NCBI GenBank assembly: GCA_964624145.1
Contig: CAZUXT010000037.1
Coordinates: forward strand, 1-28,846
Source of the DNA: WJMT01 sp964624145
GTDB lineage: Bacteria; Acidobacteriota; Aminicenantia; Aminicenantales; Aminicenantaceae
DNA length: 28,846 nucleotides
Direction: 5' to 3'
Below, in pieces: positions 15,113-22,989 of this stretch. Both the position numbers and the translations under genes were made by a program. Numbering within the stretch: position 1 is the first letter of the stretch; each line of letters opens with the position of its first letter. Below the pieces are notes generated by a model. The model did not search any database. It saw only the letters and a list, made by a program, of their open reading frames with translations, and was not told where the DNA came from.

Positions 15113-16142
15113 TTTGCTTTGTGGATTGAAAGCGGAATGGTGTATCCGCTATCGCCCTGGAAATGGATATGTAGGCTCTTGTGAATTTTAGCAAATAAGA
15201 ATAGTTAAACGTATCATCCGCTTCATCTTTCACTGTGTGAATATATTTTAAGATTTCATCATCAATTTTACCGAAGCCTGGACTTACAGTTATCGCCGGT
15301 ACACCTTTGCGAGCAAACGGCATGTTGTCGGATAATTCATATAGATATTGGAGCTCACTGGGATAAGGCAGAACTGATAATTTGTATTTATCTACTGCTT
15401 CTATGATTATTTTTTTTAAGGAATATCTCTCAAGGCCCGCAATCCTAATAAGATTTGTGTCGTTGAATCCTCCACCGTCATTGTTTAAAACAAAAACTAT
15501 TTTATCCAGAGAAAGGAGAGGATTTTCAACGAAATATTGGCTACCCAGACATCCTTCTTCTTCCCCTGTGAAAGCAATAAACACAAGCGAGCGTGCGGTG
15601 GGCTTGATGGCAAATGCTTTTGATGCACATATCAGTGCAACGGTTCCCATACCGTTATCTCGTGCCCCGTTGAAGATAATGTCAGTGTCGGTGGAGCCTT
15701 TGAGGCTTCCTGTTCCAAGATGATCATAGTGAGCGCACAGCAAAACAAACTCGTTCTTCATCCTGGAATTTTTCCCTTCTATATACCCGATAACATTCTT
15801 TGAGATGATGGATTTCATCTCGCCATCGTTTTTTTCTTTATCGGATTTATTTTCCAAAACGAGATGAGCCTCCTGAAAGTAATCGGGCGCATGAAAAAAA
15901 GTTTTTAGCCCTGCTGCACGGAATTGTTCTGCGATGTATCGAGCAGCGATATCAGCACCGTACGTACCAGGCTTCCTTCCCATGAGTTCGTCAGAAGCGA
16001 GAAAGCGCAGATGGGATTCCACTTCTGAGACAGTCAATTCGTCCTCCGGGAAGTTTATCGGAGCTGATTCTACAGAAATAAAAATTGTGCTTAGATAAAT
16101 TGTGATCGCAATAAAATGTTTGTATGAAGCGCTCTTTTTCAT
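15078..16142 (-). CDS. Exported M28 family zinc aminopeptidase
   Basis: A 354-residue M28 peptidase. A signal peptide covers residues 1-27 (IAITIYLSTIFISVESA). After the opening LRFLASDELMGRKPGT comes a short insert, then the di-zinc site: H138-x-D140 (AHYDH), D162 (NGARDN), E194-E195 (FTGEEEG, general base plus ligand), D222 (NNDGGG) and H302 (IHTVKDEADD). All five expected ligands are present, so it should be active in the periplasm or outside. The upstream peptidase gene stops two bases before this ATG (TAG TC ATG), and AAGGAG lies inside that gene, so they are coupled. The final 11 residues come from an unrelated duplicated fragment, so the C-terminus may be altered. Confidence 0.88.
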   Translation of the reverse strand: MKKSASYKHFIAITIYLSTIFISVESAPINFPEDELTVSEVESHLRFLASDELMGRKPGTYGADIAARYIAEQFRAAGLKTFFHAPDYFQEAHLVLENKSDKEKNDGEMKSIISKNVIGYIEGKNSRMKNEFVLLCAHYDHLGTGSLKGSTDTDIIFNGARDNGMGTVALICASKAFAIKPTARSLVFIAFTGEEEGCLGSQYFVENPLLSLDKIVFVLNNDGGGFNDTNLIRIAGLERYSLKKIIIEAVDKYKLSVLPYPSELQYLYELSDNMPFARKGVPAITVSPGFGKIDDEILKYIHTVKDEADDTFNYSYLLKFTRAYISISRAIADTPFRFQSTKQTTYSEKGHRQQ

Positions 16143-16144
16143 GA

Positions 16145-17458
16145 CTATTTCTCCTTGAATCTTTTCAATGTATTCAATACAACATGGGCTGCTATTTCAC
16201 CTGCCTTCTTCAAACTCATTTTATTGATATTTTCAGGAATATCTTGTGAGGTATGACTGTGCTCGCTGATAATGCCAACACCTGAGGTGACAATTCCGGC
16301 TTGAGCAAACGTTAGTTGATCGGAACCCTGTGTTGTGGTTGGTTCAATTTCGTATCCAAGTTCTTTAACTGATTTATTAACAATATCAACCAGCCATTGA
16401 GGGTGATTCGATGCGACCATGACTTTCATAAGGTCTTCATTGGCCAGCATTCTCCATTTGCAGCTAACTCCTTCCCATGAATAGAGTCTTAGGTTTTCAG
16501 GTATTTGGGATACGCATTTTATTTCCGATATTCCGTTTATTCCACCGGTCATTTCGACCAGAACCGGACCGTTTCCCCCGACGTCATCAATATTAAACAA
16601 CAGCTCACATTGCTTAAGTGAATTGGCGTTGTCATAGAGATAATTTCGTGAGCCGATAATGCCGATCTCTTCGCCACCGAAACATACAAATTTCAAGGTA
16701 CAGTACAGCTCGTCTTCAATCTTTTTAAAGTAACGCGCCAATTCTAATACAATACCCACACCCGATGCATTGTCGCTAGCACCGGGATTGTTTTTTCTAT
16801 AAGTATCAAAATGAGCTGTTATCAGAACCTCTTTTAAGGAAGATTTATTGTTTCCTACCTTGCCAATAATATTCGCAGATCTATACTTTTTGTATTCTCC
16901 TTTAACATCCAGCTTGAAGCTAAGTTCACCATGCGATTTTAACTTTTCAAATTCGAGTGAATCAATGTAGATAATAAGCTCAGGATTATATCGGATCAAT
17001 CTGAAATGATCATTCCAATTATTAGCGACAATGGCCTTTCCTTCTATTTCTTCTTGAGTAAAGTGGATCTCTGAATCGTTTAAATCAATGGGGAAGGCTG
17101 TTCCCTCATATATCCTTTTGTCTTTATAAGGATCGAATCCAAGTCCTACAACAGTAATCAGTTTCCCTCCAACTTCAAGACTAACATTGGTGTATTCAAA
17201 CGATTCAAACTCAAACGGCTGGATCTCAACATCTATGTTCATATTTTCAAATTGATCTTTGATGTATTGAACGGCAAGCTTATCCTTCTCTGAACCGACC
17301 TGCCTATGCCCCATTCTGGCCAAATGAATGATATGGGAGAACGCCCTGGTGTTAAAATCGTCAGGGATGCTTTCTACGGTAGATCGCTGTTCTGGAAATA
17401 CTTGGACCAGGTTCGAGAGAAATACAACCAGTAGATAAAAACTTTTCAAACGTTTCAT
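16145..17458 (-). CDS. Exported M28 family zinc peptidase with PA-like insert
   Basis: A 437-residue M28 peptidase with a signal peptide (residues 1-22, FYLLVVFLSNLVQV). Residues about 95-190 form an inserted domain like a protease-associated (PA) lid (EGTAFPIDL, EGKAIVANN, IIYIDS). Catalytic residues follow: H216-x-D218 (TAHFDT), D229 (GASDNASG), E263-E264 (FGGEEIG), D291 (NIDDVGG) and H402 (HSHTSQD). The start has AAAGGAG about six bases upstream. It is the first gene of a two-peptidase operon, divergent from the membrane LuxR-type regulator at 17662. It likely releases N-terminal amino acids from peptides outside the cytoplasm. Its base composition is clearly richer in A+T than that of the sulfatase gene. 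Confidence 0.88.
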   Translation of the reverse strand: MKRLKSFYLLVVFLSNLVQVFPEQRSTVESIPDDFNTRAFSHIIHLARMGHRQVGSEKDKLAVQYIKDQFENMNIDVEIQPFEFESFEYTNVSLEVGGKLITVVGLGFDPYKDKRIYEGTAFPIDLNDSEIHFTQEEIEGKAIVANNWNDHFRLIRYNPELIIYIDSLEFEKLKSHGELSFKLDVKGEYKKYRSANIIGKVGNNKSSLKEVLITAHFDTYRKNNPGASDNASGVGIVLELARYFKKIEDELYCTLKFVCFGGEEIGIIGSRNYLYDNANSLKQCELLFNIDDVGGNGPVLVEMTGGINGISEIKCVSQIPENLRLYSWEGVSCKWRMLANEDLMKVMVASNHPQWLVDIVNKSVKELGYEIEPTTTQGSDQLTFAQAGIVTSGVGIISEHSHTSQDIPENINKMSLKKAGEIAAHVVLNTLKRFKEK

Positions 17459-17551
17459 TGTATACTCCTTTTATTTTTTAAAAACCTTGCTCATCAATAT
17501 TGTGACCAGGTTTTTCCCAAAGGTAACTCATCGATAAGGAAAAAACATCAG

Positions 17552-17586
17552 ACTAAAGTGGGTGATTTCAAAAACCCAACTTTAGT
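17552..17586. promoter_or_regulatory. Hairpin in the peptidase/LuxR divergent region
   Basis: ACTAAAGTGGGT (17552-17563) pairs with ACCCAACTTTAGT (17574-17586) with one bulged base, a 12-bp stem and a 10-base loop. It sits in the 203-base gap between divergent genes, so it could be an operator for the LuxR-type protein or an RNA hairpin. No convincing promoter was found for either gene. Confidence 0.45.
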
Positions 17587-17661
17587 GGGGAAAGAAAAAG
17601 CATGATTAAGAGCACATACTTTTAAGTTGATTAGGATTGACGAAAATGATAGTTTTGTCTC

Positions 17662-18627
17662 ATGTATCAAGAATACACTCTTGGTGTTTTAATAACCCTT
17701 TTTTCAAGCATAATCTCTATTGTAATTTTGGGAGTGGCTTCCCGTATCTATAAAAGCAAACGATTGACTCTTTTATTTACAAGCGTGCTGCTGCTGAACA
17801 TCATCTGGTTTTCAGCTTTAGTCTTCCATTATTTCAGATCCTTCTTTCCCAGCCTGGGAGATCCAGAGAAAATATATTGGTTTGAGTTTTTGGTATTTTC
17901 TCTCATTTATGTTGTCCGATTTGGTCTGCTTCTAGCGCTTCTTTCCCTAATTCAACATATTCTGGGGCTGGAAATTTCAAAGAGAGTCGTTTCGGCTGTG
18001 CGCAATAGTGTGATTATCCTTTCAATTATATGGTTTGTGAGTTGGTTTGAGATACCCCTTCTTGGTAGCCGATATATTGTTGATCAATTGATGGTTTTGA
18101 CTGACTTTTTGCTTTTCACAGCTATAATTGCCGCCGCTGTTTTCTTGCGTTATCGTGCCACTTTTCTTCCGACCAAAGAATACAGAAGGGCAATAATTAT
18201 GCTAAGTGCAATCATCATTTTTCCCATGGCCATAGGAATCATCAAGTTAGTAATCGGTTCAAGCTTGAGTCGAATCACCTTTGTCCTTGAACGATCAATG
18301 ATATACTTGCCATTAGTTTTGTTTAACATCTTGAGTGCTTGGTGGGTAGTCAGATACGCTTCGATTCTTTCAAAATATAATAGCATCAGCTTAAGTATTA
18401 AAAATCTCGACAGTTATTGTTTAGCAGAAAAATACAAAATCACTAAACGCGAAACAGAGGTTATTGAATTGATCTGCCAGGGCAAAACAAATAAAGAAAT
18501 CGCAGATCAGCTCTTCATTTCCGTTGAAACAGTCAAAGACCATAACTATAAAATCTTCCAAAAAACTGGGGTGAAGAATCGCACTCAACTTGTTAATCTT
18601 ATCAATCAATTTAAAAATAAAAGTTAA
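17662..18627 (+). CDS. Integral membrane protein with C-terminal LuxR-type HTH
   Basis: A 321-residue protein with about seven hydrophobic segments in residues 1-240 (for example LGVLITLFSSIISIVILGVA and MSAIIIFPMAIGIIKLVIG-type stretches). A cytoplasmic HTH of the LuxR/GerE type covers residues about 258-321: ITKRETEVIELICQGKTNKEIA, then SVETVKDHNYKIFQKTGVKNR. This arrangement is that of one-component membrane-bound regulators that sense a signal in or across the membrane. No receiver domain is present. The RBS is poor. It is transcribed away from two M28 peptidase genes 203 bases upstream, which suggests but does not prove that it controls them. The gene is AT-rich: the line 18361-18420 has 16 G+C of 60, against 37 of 60 at 13441-13500 in the sulfatase. 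Confidence 0.82.
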   Translation: MYQEYTLGVLITLFSSIISIVILGVASRIYKSKRLTLLFTSVLLLNIIWFSALVFHYFRSFFPSLGDPEKIYWFEFLVFSLIYVVRFGLLLALLSLIQHILGLEISKRVVSAVRNSVIILSIIWFVSWFEIPLLGSRYIVDQLMVLTDFLLFTAIIAAAVFLRYRATFLPTKEYRRAIIMLSAIIIFPMAIGIIKLVIGSSLSRITFVLERSMIYLPLVLFNILSAWWVVRYASILSKYNSISLSIKNLDSYCLAEKYKITKRETEVIELICQGKTNKEIADQLFISVETVKDHNYKIFQKTGVKNRTQLVNLINQFKNKS

Positions 18628-18670
18628 AAACTGAAATAAATATCTTCCATTTTTTTACTTATGGCACCTT

Positions 18671-19966
18671 TTACTTCCACAGTCTCATAATCGGCAGTTT
18701 GCTCTCATCTAACAACAAAAAGCGGAGTTTCTTTTTTATCACATCATGATCTGTCTTGACTGTGAAAAATTTATAGTTTTTATATGAGATGCTCACATCT
18801 GATTTGAGCTTTCGGGCTGCTCTTAAAAAACCTGAATATTCAACCTTTATCTCGGCTTTTTTGGGAAAGAGCAATCCTTTTTTATCAACCTCATAAGTGT
18901 AGGTTGCTCTAAAATGAGGTTTCAAATAATAACGGTAGCACTCAGATAGAATCGACTCAAAACCAGGGATAAATTCTGTCTCCATCTCAATTTTAATAAT
19001 CCGGAAATCTATCTTATCCATCCATATTTTCGCCCATTTGATATTCCCTTGGATCTCCGGCCTTAGACTGGCTTCCATGAGGTATACTGCTCTCCCCTTT
19101 ATCTTTTTCTCGTCCAACAGTTTAAATGAAAATTCAGCGCGATTTTCTATTCCAAGAATCTGGTTGGGGATCAGTATGGGTTTGAGATTGTAGGAAGGTA
19201 TAATCTCGCGTGGAATCCCCTCCATGTTCCCTTTTTCACTGTCTTTTTTTATAAGAATCCGCTTATCACTGAATTGGCCTTGTTTTCTGATCACTTGGTA
19301 ACCATACACAGACATATGCTTCTCAGAACCTCTAATGGTTAGAGGATTGTAATTCATGCCGTATATCGTAGCATCTTCCAAATTATGAGGAGGAGTTATG
19401 CTTACCTCATATTTCGGTCCTTTGACAGCATTTGTTTTTTCTCTGATTTCTTCATCACACACATAGTAGAGTGCGGACTCAGAAAGTTCCATGCAGTATT
19501 CAGCGCATCTATCCAAAATCATCTGCAACTTTTTATTTTCAGGTGGTTTGAATCTCAATCTGTATGCGTCAACCGCATCACTGGACCTAGCCTGAGCAAT
19601 TAATTTGCCAGGAAAATAGATAACCATGATAAATCCTGAAATACTGATAGGTTCTTTTTCATGGATATACGGCTCAAACTCCCATTGGGAAAATGTTTTT
19701 TCCAAAGTTTTAGCGATCTCAGGATACAAAGAATTCCAAGCCATGGCACTTTGCACTTTGCCATGGGAGTCCATATGGATGGAAATAACGATACGGGCAC
19801 CTACTCCTTTAGCCATTAATTCCTCAGGATAGTCCGGGTAAACCGTTTTAATTGGTTTGAAAGGAGTTTGTATAATAATCCTTTCCTTATCCTGGCTATG
19901 TATCCAGGAAGCCAGTATAAAAAGACAGACAATAATGTAGCATAATAATTTGTTCTTTTTGCTCAT
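18671..19966 (-). CDS. Exported protein with N-terminal TonB-C-like domain
   Basis: A 431-residue protein with a signal peptide (residues 1-24, LLCYIIVCLFILASWIHS). Residues about 36-118 resemble the TonB C-terminal domain: TVYPDYPEELMAKGVGARIVISIHMDSHGKV, then LEKTFSQWEFEPYI. In true TonB this domain is at the C-terminus after a TM anchor and a proline-rich linker, neither of which is present. The C-terminal half is beta-rich (FRATYTYEVDKKGLLFPKKAEIKVEYSGF), faintly like LolA/outer-membrane lipoprotein-sorting folds. It may be a soluble periplasmic protein that has recycled a TonB-like fold; the function is unknown. GGGGGAG lies before the ATG. It is convergent with the LuxR-type gene. Confidence 0.7.
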   Translation of the reverse strand: MSKKNKLLCYIIVCLFILASWIHSQDKERIIIQTPFKPIKTVYPDYPEELMAKGVGARIVISIHMDSHGKVQSAMAWNSLYPEIAKTLEKTFSQWEFEPYIHEKEPISISGFIMVIYFPGKLIAQARSSDAVDAYRLRFKPPENKKLQMILDRCAEYCMELSESALYYVCDEEIREKTNAVKGPKYEVSITPPHNLEDATIYGMNYNPLTIRGSEKHMSVYGYQVIRKQGQFSDKRILIKKDSEKGNMEGIPREIIPSYNLKPILIPNQILGIENRAEFSFKLLDEKKIKGRAVYLMEASLRPEIQGNIKWAKIWMDKIDFRIIKIEMETEFIPGFESILSECYRYYLKPHFRATYTYEVDKKGLLFPKKAEIKVEYSGFLRAARKLKSDVSISYKNYKFFTVKTDHDVIKKKLRFLLLDESKLPIMRLWK

Positions 19967-20073
19967 AGCTTTTCTCCCCCATTCGTCAAGAAAAACTTAT
20001 TTATTTTATATTCTACAAAATCTATCATTTTTTTCAATTATCAATAATATTTCTCATGCACTTTTTTTCTCTC

Positions 20074-20100
20074 TTGACTTCGGATGAGCTCCACTATAAA
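20074..20100 (+). promoter_or_regulatory. Candidate promoter of the DUF998-like gene
   Basis: TTGACT (20074-20079) and TATAAA (20095-20100) are 15 bases apart, slightly short of ideal. Initiation near 20107 leaves about 25 bases to the ATG with AAGGAGG in between. Confidence 0.45.
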
Positions 20101-20132
20101 TTTTTTATTGATGTAAATAGAAAGGAGGGAAT

Positions 20133-20783
20133 ATGATGAAACAAAAGGGAAACCAAGAATCACTTGTTTTTTCCTACCTGGAATTGAGGAAAACCCTTGG
20201 CATCCTGGGAACGTCTCTGCCTTTTATTCTGTTTCTAGGCGGATGGATCATCTTTAAAACCGGACTCCAGGGCTCCATAAGCTACTACTACCATACAGAC
20301 ATGAGGGATGTGCTTGTGGGGATGCTCTTTGCCATGGGCTTTTTCCTCCTCTCTTACAGAGGCTACGAACGCAAGGATGACCTCGCCGGAGACCTGGGCT
20401 TTGTGTTTGCTCTGGGAGTGGCTCTCTTCCCCACAACAGCCGAAGGAGCAGCCGGTTCCTATATCATCGGGTATATTCACATGGCCTTTACGGTCCTCTT
20501 CTTTCTCACCCTCATCTATTTTGCGCTTTTTCTTTTTACCAAAACCGATCCCGAGAAATCCCCTACCAAAAGAAAACTGCAGAGGAATAAGGTCTACAGG
20601 ACATGCGGCATCATCATGAGTGTTTGTGTCCTGCTTATTGCTGTCTATGTGCTTTTTCCGAATATGTTGGAAGAGCTTTTCAAGCCGTATAAACCTATAT
20701 TCTGGCTGGAAGCCATAGCCATTTTAGCCTTTGGTATTTCCTGGCTTATAAAGGGAGAGACCCTGCTTAAAGATAAGGTTTAA
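20133..20783 (+). CDS. DUF998-like integral membrane protein
   Basis: A 216-residue membrane protein with about six transmembrane segments. SISYYYHTDMRDVLVG followed by FFLLSYRGYERKDDLAGD is the conserved core of DUF998-type proteins. The last helix region is IIMSVCVLLIAVYVLFPN. It has a strong RBS (AAGGAGGG) and its own promoter. No catalytic residues are evident and its biochemical role is unknown. A 41-bp piece (20629-20669) is found almost identically at 15072-15112. The gene is 59 bases before the deacylase, possibly cotranscribed, but a TATAAT in that gap suggests a separate promoter. Confidence 0.7.
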   Translation: MMKQKGNQESLVFSYLELRKTLGILGTSLPFILFLGGWIIFKTGLQGSISYYYHTDMRDVLVGMLFAMGFFLLSYRGYERKDDLAGDLGFVFALGVALFPTTAEGAAGSYIIGYIHMAFTVLFFLTLIYFALFLFTKTDPEKSPTKRKLQRNKVYRTCGIIMSVCVLLIAVYVLFPNMLEELFKPYKPIFWLEAIAILAFGISWLIKGETLLKDKV

Positions 20784-20801
20784 GTTTGGAATGCTTGTGT
20801 A

Positions 20802-20807
20802 TATAAT
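20802..20807 (+). promoter_or_regulatory. Possible -10 element before the deacylase gene
   Basis: A perfect TATAAT in the 59-base gap between the two genes. No good -35 is found at the correct distance, so the promoter is uncertain. Confidence 0.3.
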
Positions 20808-20842
20808 AGTAAGCTGAATTCCCGGAGAAAATAAAAAGCAAT

Positions 20843-21343
20843 ATGGCACCTACTGAAAAAGAAAAACGAGTCTACGACTTACTGGAACAACTGGAGATTC
20901 CCTATACCCAGCACAACCATCCGCCAGTTTATACAGTGGATGAGGCTGAAAAGCACTGGACACAGATCCGTGGAGCTCACTGCAAAAATCTTTTCCTGCG
21001 CAATAAAAAAGGAAACCGCCATTATCTGATTATCCTTGAAGCCGCCAAAGCAGCGGACCTCAAGTCGCTGAGACACAAGCTGGGAGAGGACCGCTTGAGC
21101 TTTGCTTCCCCTGAGAGGCTGAAGAGACACCTCGACCTGGAACCCGGATCCGTATCCCCTTTTGGATTGATCAATGACCATGAGAACAAGGTTCAGGTCG
21201 TGATCGACAAAGACCTCAAAGAGGCCAAAGAAGTGAATTTCCACCCCAATGTGAACACAGCCACACTGGGGATTTCTTTTTCCGACTTTGAAAAATTTCT
21301 AGCCTGGACCAAAAACCCGGTCAGGTATCTCTCTTTTTCTTAA
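20843..21343 (+). CDS. Prolyl-tRNA-editing-type deacylase (YbaK/ProX family)
   Basis: A 166-residue stand-alone aminoacyl-tRNA deacylase of the YbaK/prolyl-tRNA synthetase-associated family. The conserved features are HNHPPVYTVDEAE (residues 24-36), the catalytic-type Lys48 in HCKNLFLRNKK, GSVSPFGLIND (102-112) and FHPNVNTATLGIS (133-145). Family members hydrolyse mischarged tRNA, typically Ala-tRNA(Pro), in the cytoplasm as a trans-editing factor. The length is that of ProX/PrdX-type proteins rather than of the shorter YbaK. GGAG lies about 15 bases upstream of the ATG, further than usual. Confidence 0.85.
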   Translation: MAPTEKEKRVYDLLEQLEIPYTQHNHPPVYTVDEAEKHWTQIRGAHCKNLFLRNKKGNRHYLIILEAAKAADLKSLRHKLGEDRLSFASPERLKRHLDLEPGSVSPFGLINDHENKVQVVIDKDLKEAKEVNFHPNVNTATLGISFSDFEKFLAWTKNPVRYLSFS

Positions 21344-21351
21344 AAAATCTA

Positions 21352-21380
21352 TTGACACCTTTAAAAAAAGAGTTTATCAT
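21352..21380 (+). promoter_or_regulatory. Promoter of the tetR-ABC transporter operon
   Basis: TTGACA (21352-21357) and TATCAT (21375-21380) are 17 bases apart, near consensus. It starts nine bases after the stop of the deacylase gene and drives the TetR gene at 21447. Confidence 0.7.
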
Positions 21381-21381
21381 G

Positions 21382-21424
21382 CCTATGAACCTATGAATAA
21401 ATTATATATTGGGTCATAGCTATG
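21382..21424. promoter_or_regulatory. Repeats at the TetR operator position
   Basis: CCTATGAA is repeated directly at 21382-21389 and 21390-21397. TCATAG (21414-21419) is the inverse of its CTATGA core, and CATAGCTATG (21415-21424) is a perfect 10-bp palindrome. The cluster lies between the -10 element and the RBS, where an autorepressing TetR protein would bind. Confidence 0.5.
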
Positions 21425-21446
21425 CAATATTATATGGAGAATTATC

Positions 21447-22052
21447 ATGACAAGAGCATTTAATGAACACGAACGCAAGGTCATCCGTCAAAAATTGATA
21501 GAAAAAGGACGGGAATTATTCGGGACATTTGGCCTTAAAAAGACCAGCATAGAGGACCTTGTCCGGGCTTCAGGAATTTCCAAAGGCTCGTTTTATGCCT
21601 TTTTCGATTCAAAAGAAGAACTGTACCTTGAAATCATTGAATCACTAGAAGGAGAGATCCGAAAACAAATCATAGATAAGCTTTCGATCAAATCCCCTCT
21701 CTCTAAGGAGTCCATGAAATCTTTCATCCTCGAAGGCCTGCGCATTATGGAAACCGATCCTTTAATCCGACGGATGTATAAGCAGGATGAGCGTGAACAG
21801 GCTTTGCGAGCTATTCCCAAGGAACGGTTTATGCAGCATATCAAAGCTGACGAGGACTGGATGCTTATGTTTTTATCCAAATGGCAGGAGCAGGGATTCA
21901 TCATTGATGCCGACCCAAGAGCTGTTGCCGGTGTCATAAGGCTCATCATCACAAGCTCGCTCTTTAAAGATTCACTGGGCGGCGAAAGCTATCCTGAGTC
22001 CATAGACCTTTTGATTGACCTGGTCGCCTCAGGATTGGTGAAAAAACAATAG
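21447..22052 (+). CDS. TetR/AcrR family transcriptional regulator
   Basis: A 201-residue regulator. The N-terminal HTH spans about residues 10-58 (LFGTFGLKKTSIEDLVRASGISKGSFYAFFDSKEELYLEII), the standard TetR signature. The helical C-terminal domain (60-200) would bind the ligand and dimerise. TGGAGA is six bases before the ATG. It is the first gene of an operon with an ABC ATPase 13 bases downstream and a permease, so it probably represses its own exporter and is released by the exporter's substrate. The ligand is not evident. Confidence 0.92.
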   Translation: MTRAFNEHERKVIRQKLIEKGRELFGTFGLKKTSIEDLVRASGISKGSFYAFFDSKEELYLEIIESLEGEIRKQIIDKLSIKSPLSKESMKSFILEGLRIMETDPLIRRMYKQDEREQALRAIPKERFMQHIKADEDWMLMFLSKWQEQGFIIDADPRAVAGVIRLIITSSLFKDSLGGESYPESIDLLIDLVASGLVKKQ

Positions 22053-22065
22053 AAACGGAAAACAC

Positions 22066-22989
22066 ATGGAAACGATCATAAAAACAAACGGCATAACCAA
22101 AAAATACGGTTCCTTTACAGCCGTGAAATCCCTTGATTTGAGCATCGACAAGGGTGAAATCTATGGATTTATCGGATTAAACGGAGCCGGGAAAACCACA
22201 ACCATTCGAATGCTCCTGGGAATGATAAAACCCACACAGGGTGATGTCGCGCTTTTCGGGGAGAAAATAAGCTCCCGGTCCACAAAAATCTGGTCACAAG
22301 TAGGATTTCTTGTGGAGACAGCCACGGCTTATCCGGAATTAACGGTTGAGGAAAATCTTGAATTATCTAGAAAACTCTACCAAATTCCTGACAAAGAAAG
22401 CGTTTATGAAGTCATGGATAAATTGAATCTCGTCCGGTACCGGCGAAGAAAAGCAAAGCGTCTCTCCCATGGTAATTATCAAAGACTGGCTGTGGCCAAA
22501 GCTCTTCTTCACAAACCACAACTTCTTATTCTCGACGAACCCACCGTTGGAATGGATCCTGCGGGTATCGTTGAAATCCGGAATCTTCTTCGCTTCCTTT
22601 CAGAAAACGACGGGGTCACCACTTTCATCTCCAGCCATATCCTTGGAGAAATCTATCGGTTCGCAACCAGAATCGGTATCATCCACGAAGGCGTCTTGAT
22701 TGAAGAGATGGATATGGATACCCTCAACGAAAAAATGCAGGAAAAGCTGGTTTTAGATGCGGCTGACAGGCCAAAACTGCTGTCTGCCCTTAAAAAGAAG
22801 GGACTCCATCCAAACACAAACAGCTCCGGCGAAGTGGAGATCACTGATCCGGGTTTTATCAAAAATCCTGAAAATCTGGCAGTAGAGCTCATAAGAAAAG
22901 ATATCCCTCTTAACAAAGTGAATGTGGAAAAAGAAGACCTTGAAGAACATTTTTTGAATAAGGTGAGAAAACATGAATCAACCACTTAA
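22066..22989 (+). CDS. ABC transporter ATP-binding protein
   Basis: A 307-residue ATPase of the ABC-2 exporter class. Walker A is at residues 37-44 (GLNGAGKT), the signature at 133-139 (LSHGNYQ, a variant of LSGGQ), Walker B at 153-159 (LLILDEP) with Glu158, and the switch histidine at 191 (SSHIL). Residues 215-307 are a C-terminal extension usual for this class. It overlaps the permease gene by 17 bases, indicating coupled translation and a two-subunit exporter. The TetR regulator precedes it. The substrate is unknown (drug, lipid or peptide). Confidence 0.93.
   Translation: METIIKTNGITKKYGSFTAVKSLDLSIDKGEIYGFIGLNGAGKTTTIRMLLGMIKPTQGDVALFGEKISSRSTKIWSQVGFLVETATAYPELTVEENLELSRKLYQIPDKESVYEVMDKLNLVRYRRRKAKRLSHGNYQRLAVAKALLHKPQLLILDEPTVGMDPAGIVEIRNLLRFLSENDGVTTFISSHILGEIYRFATRIGIIHEGVLIEEMDMDTLNEKMQEKLVLDAADRPKLLSALKKKGLHPNTNSSGEVEITDPGFIKNPENLAVELIRKDIPLNKVNVEKEDLEEHFLNKVRKHESTT

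Noticed and set aside
14897..15184. Plus-strand ORF containing VFILLIAVYVLFPN
   Set aside because: Not a gene: only the 41-bp fragment shared with 20629-20669 gives it a familiar look. It starts inside the propeller gene in another frame.
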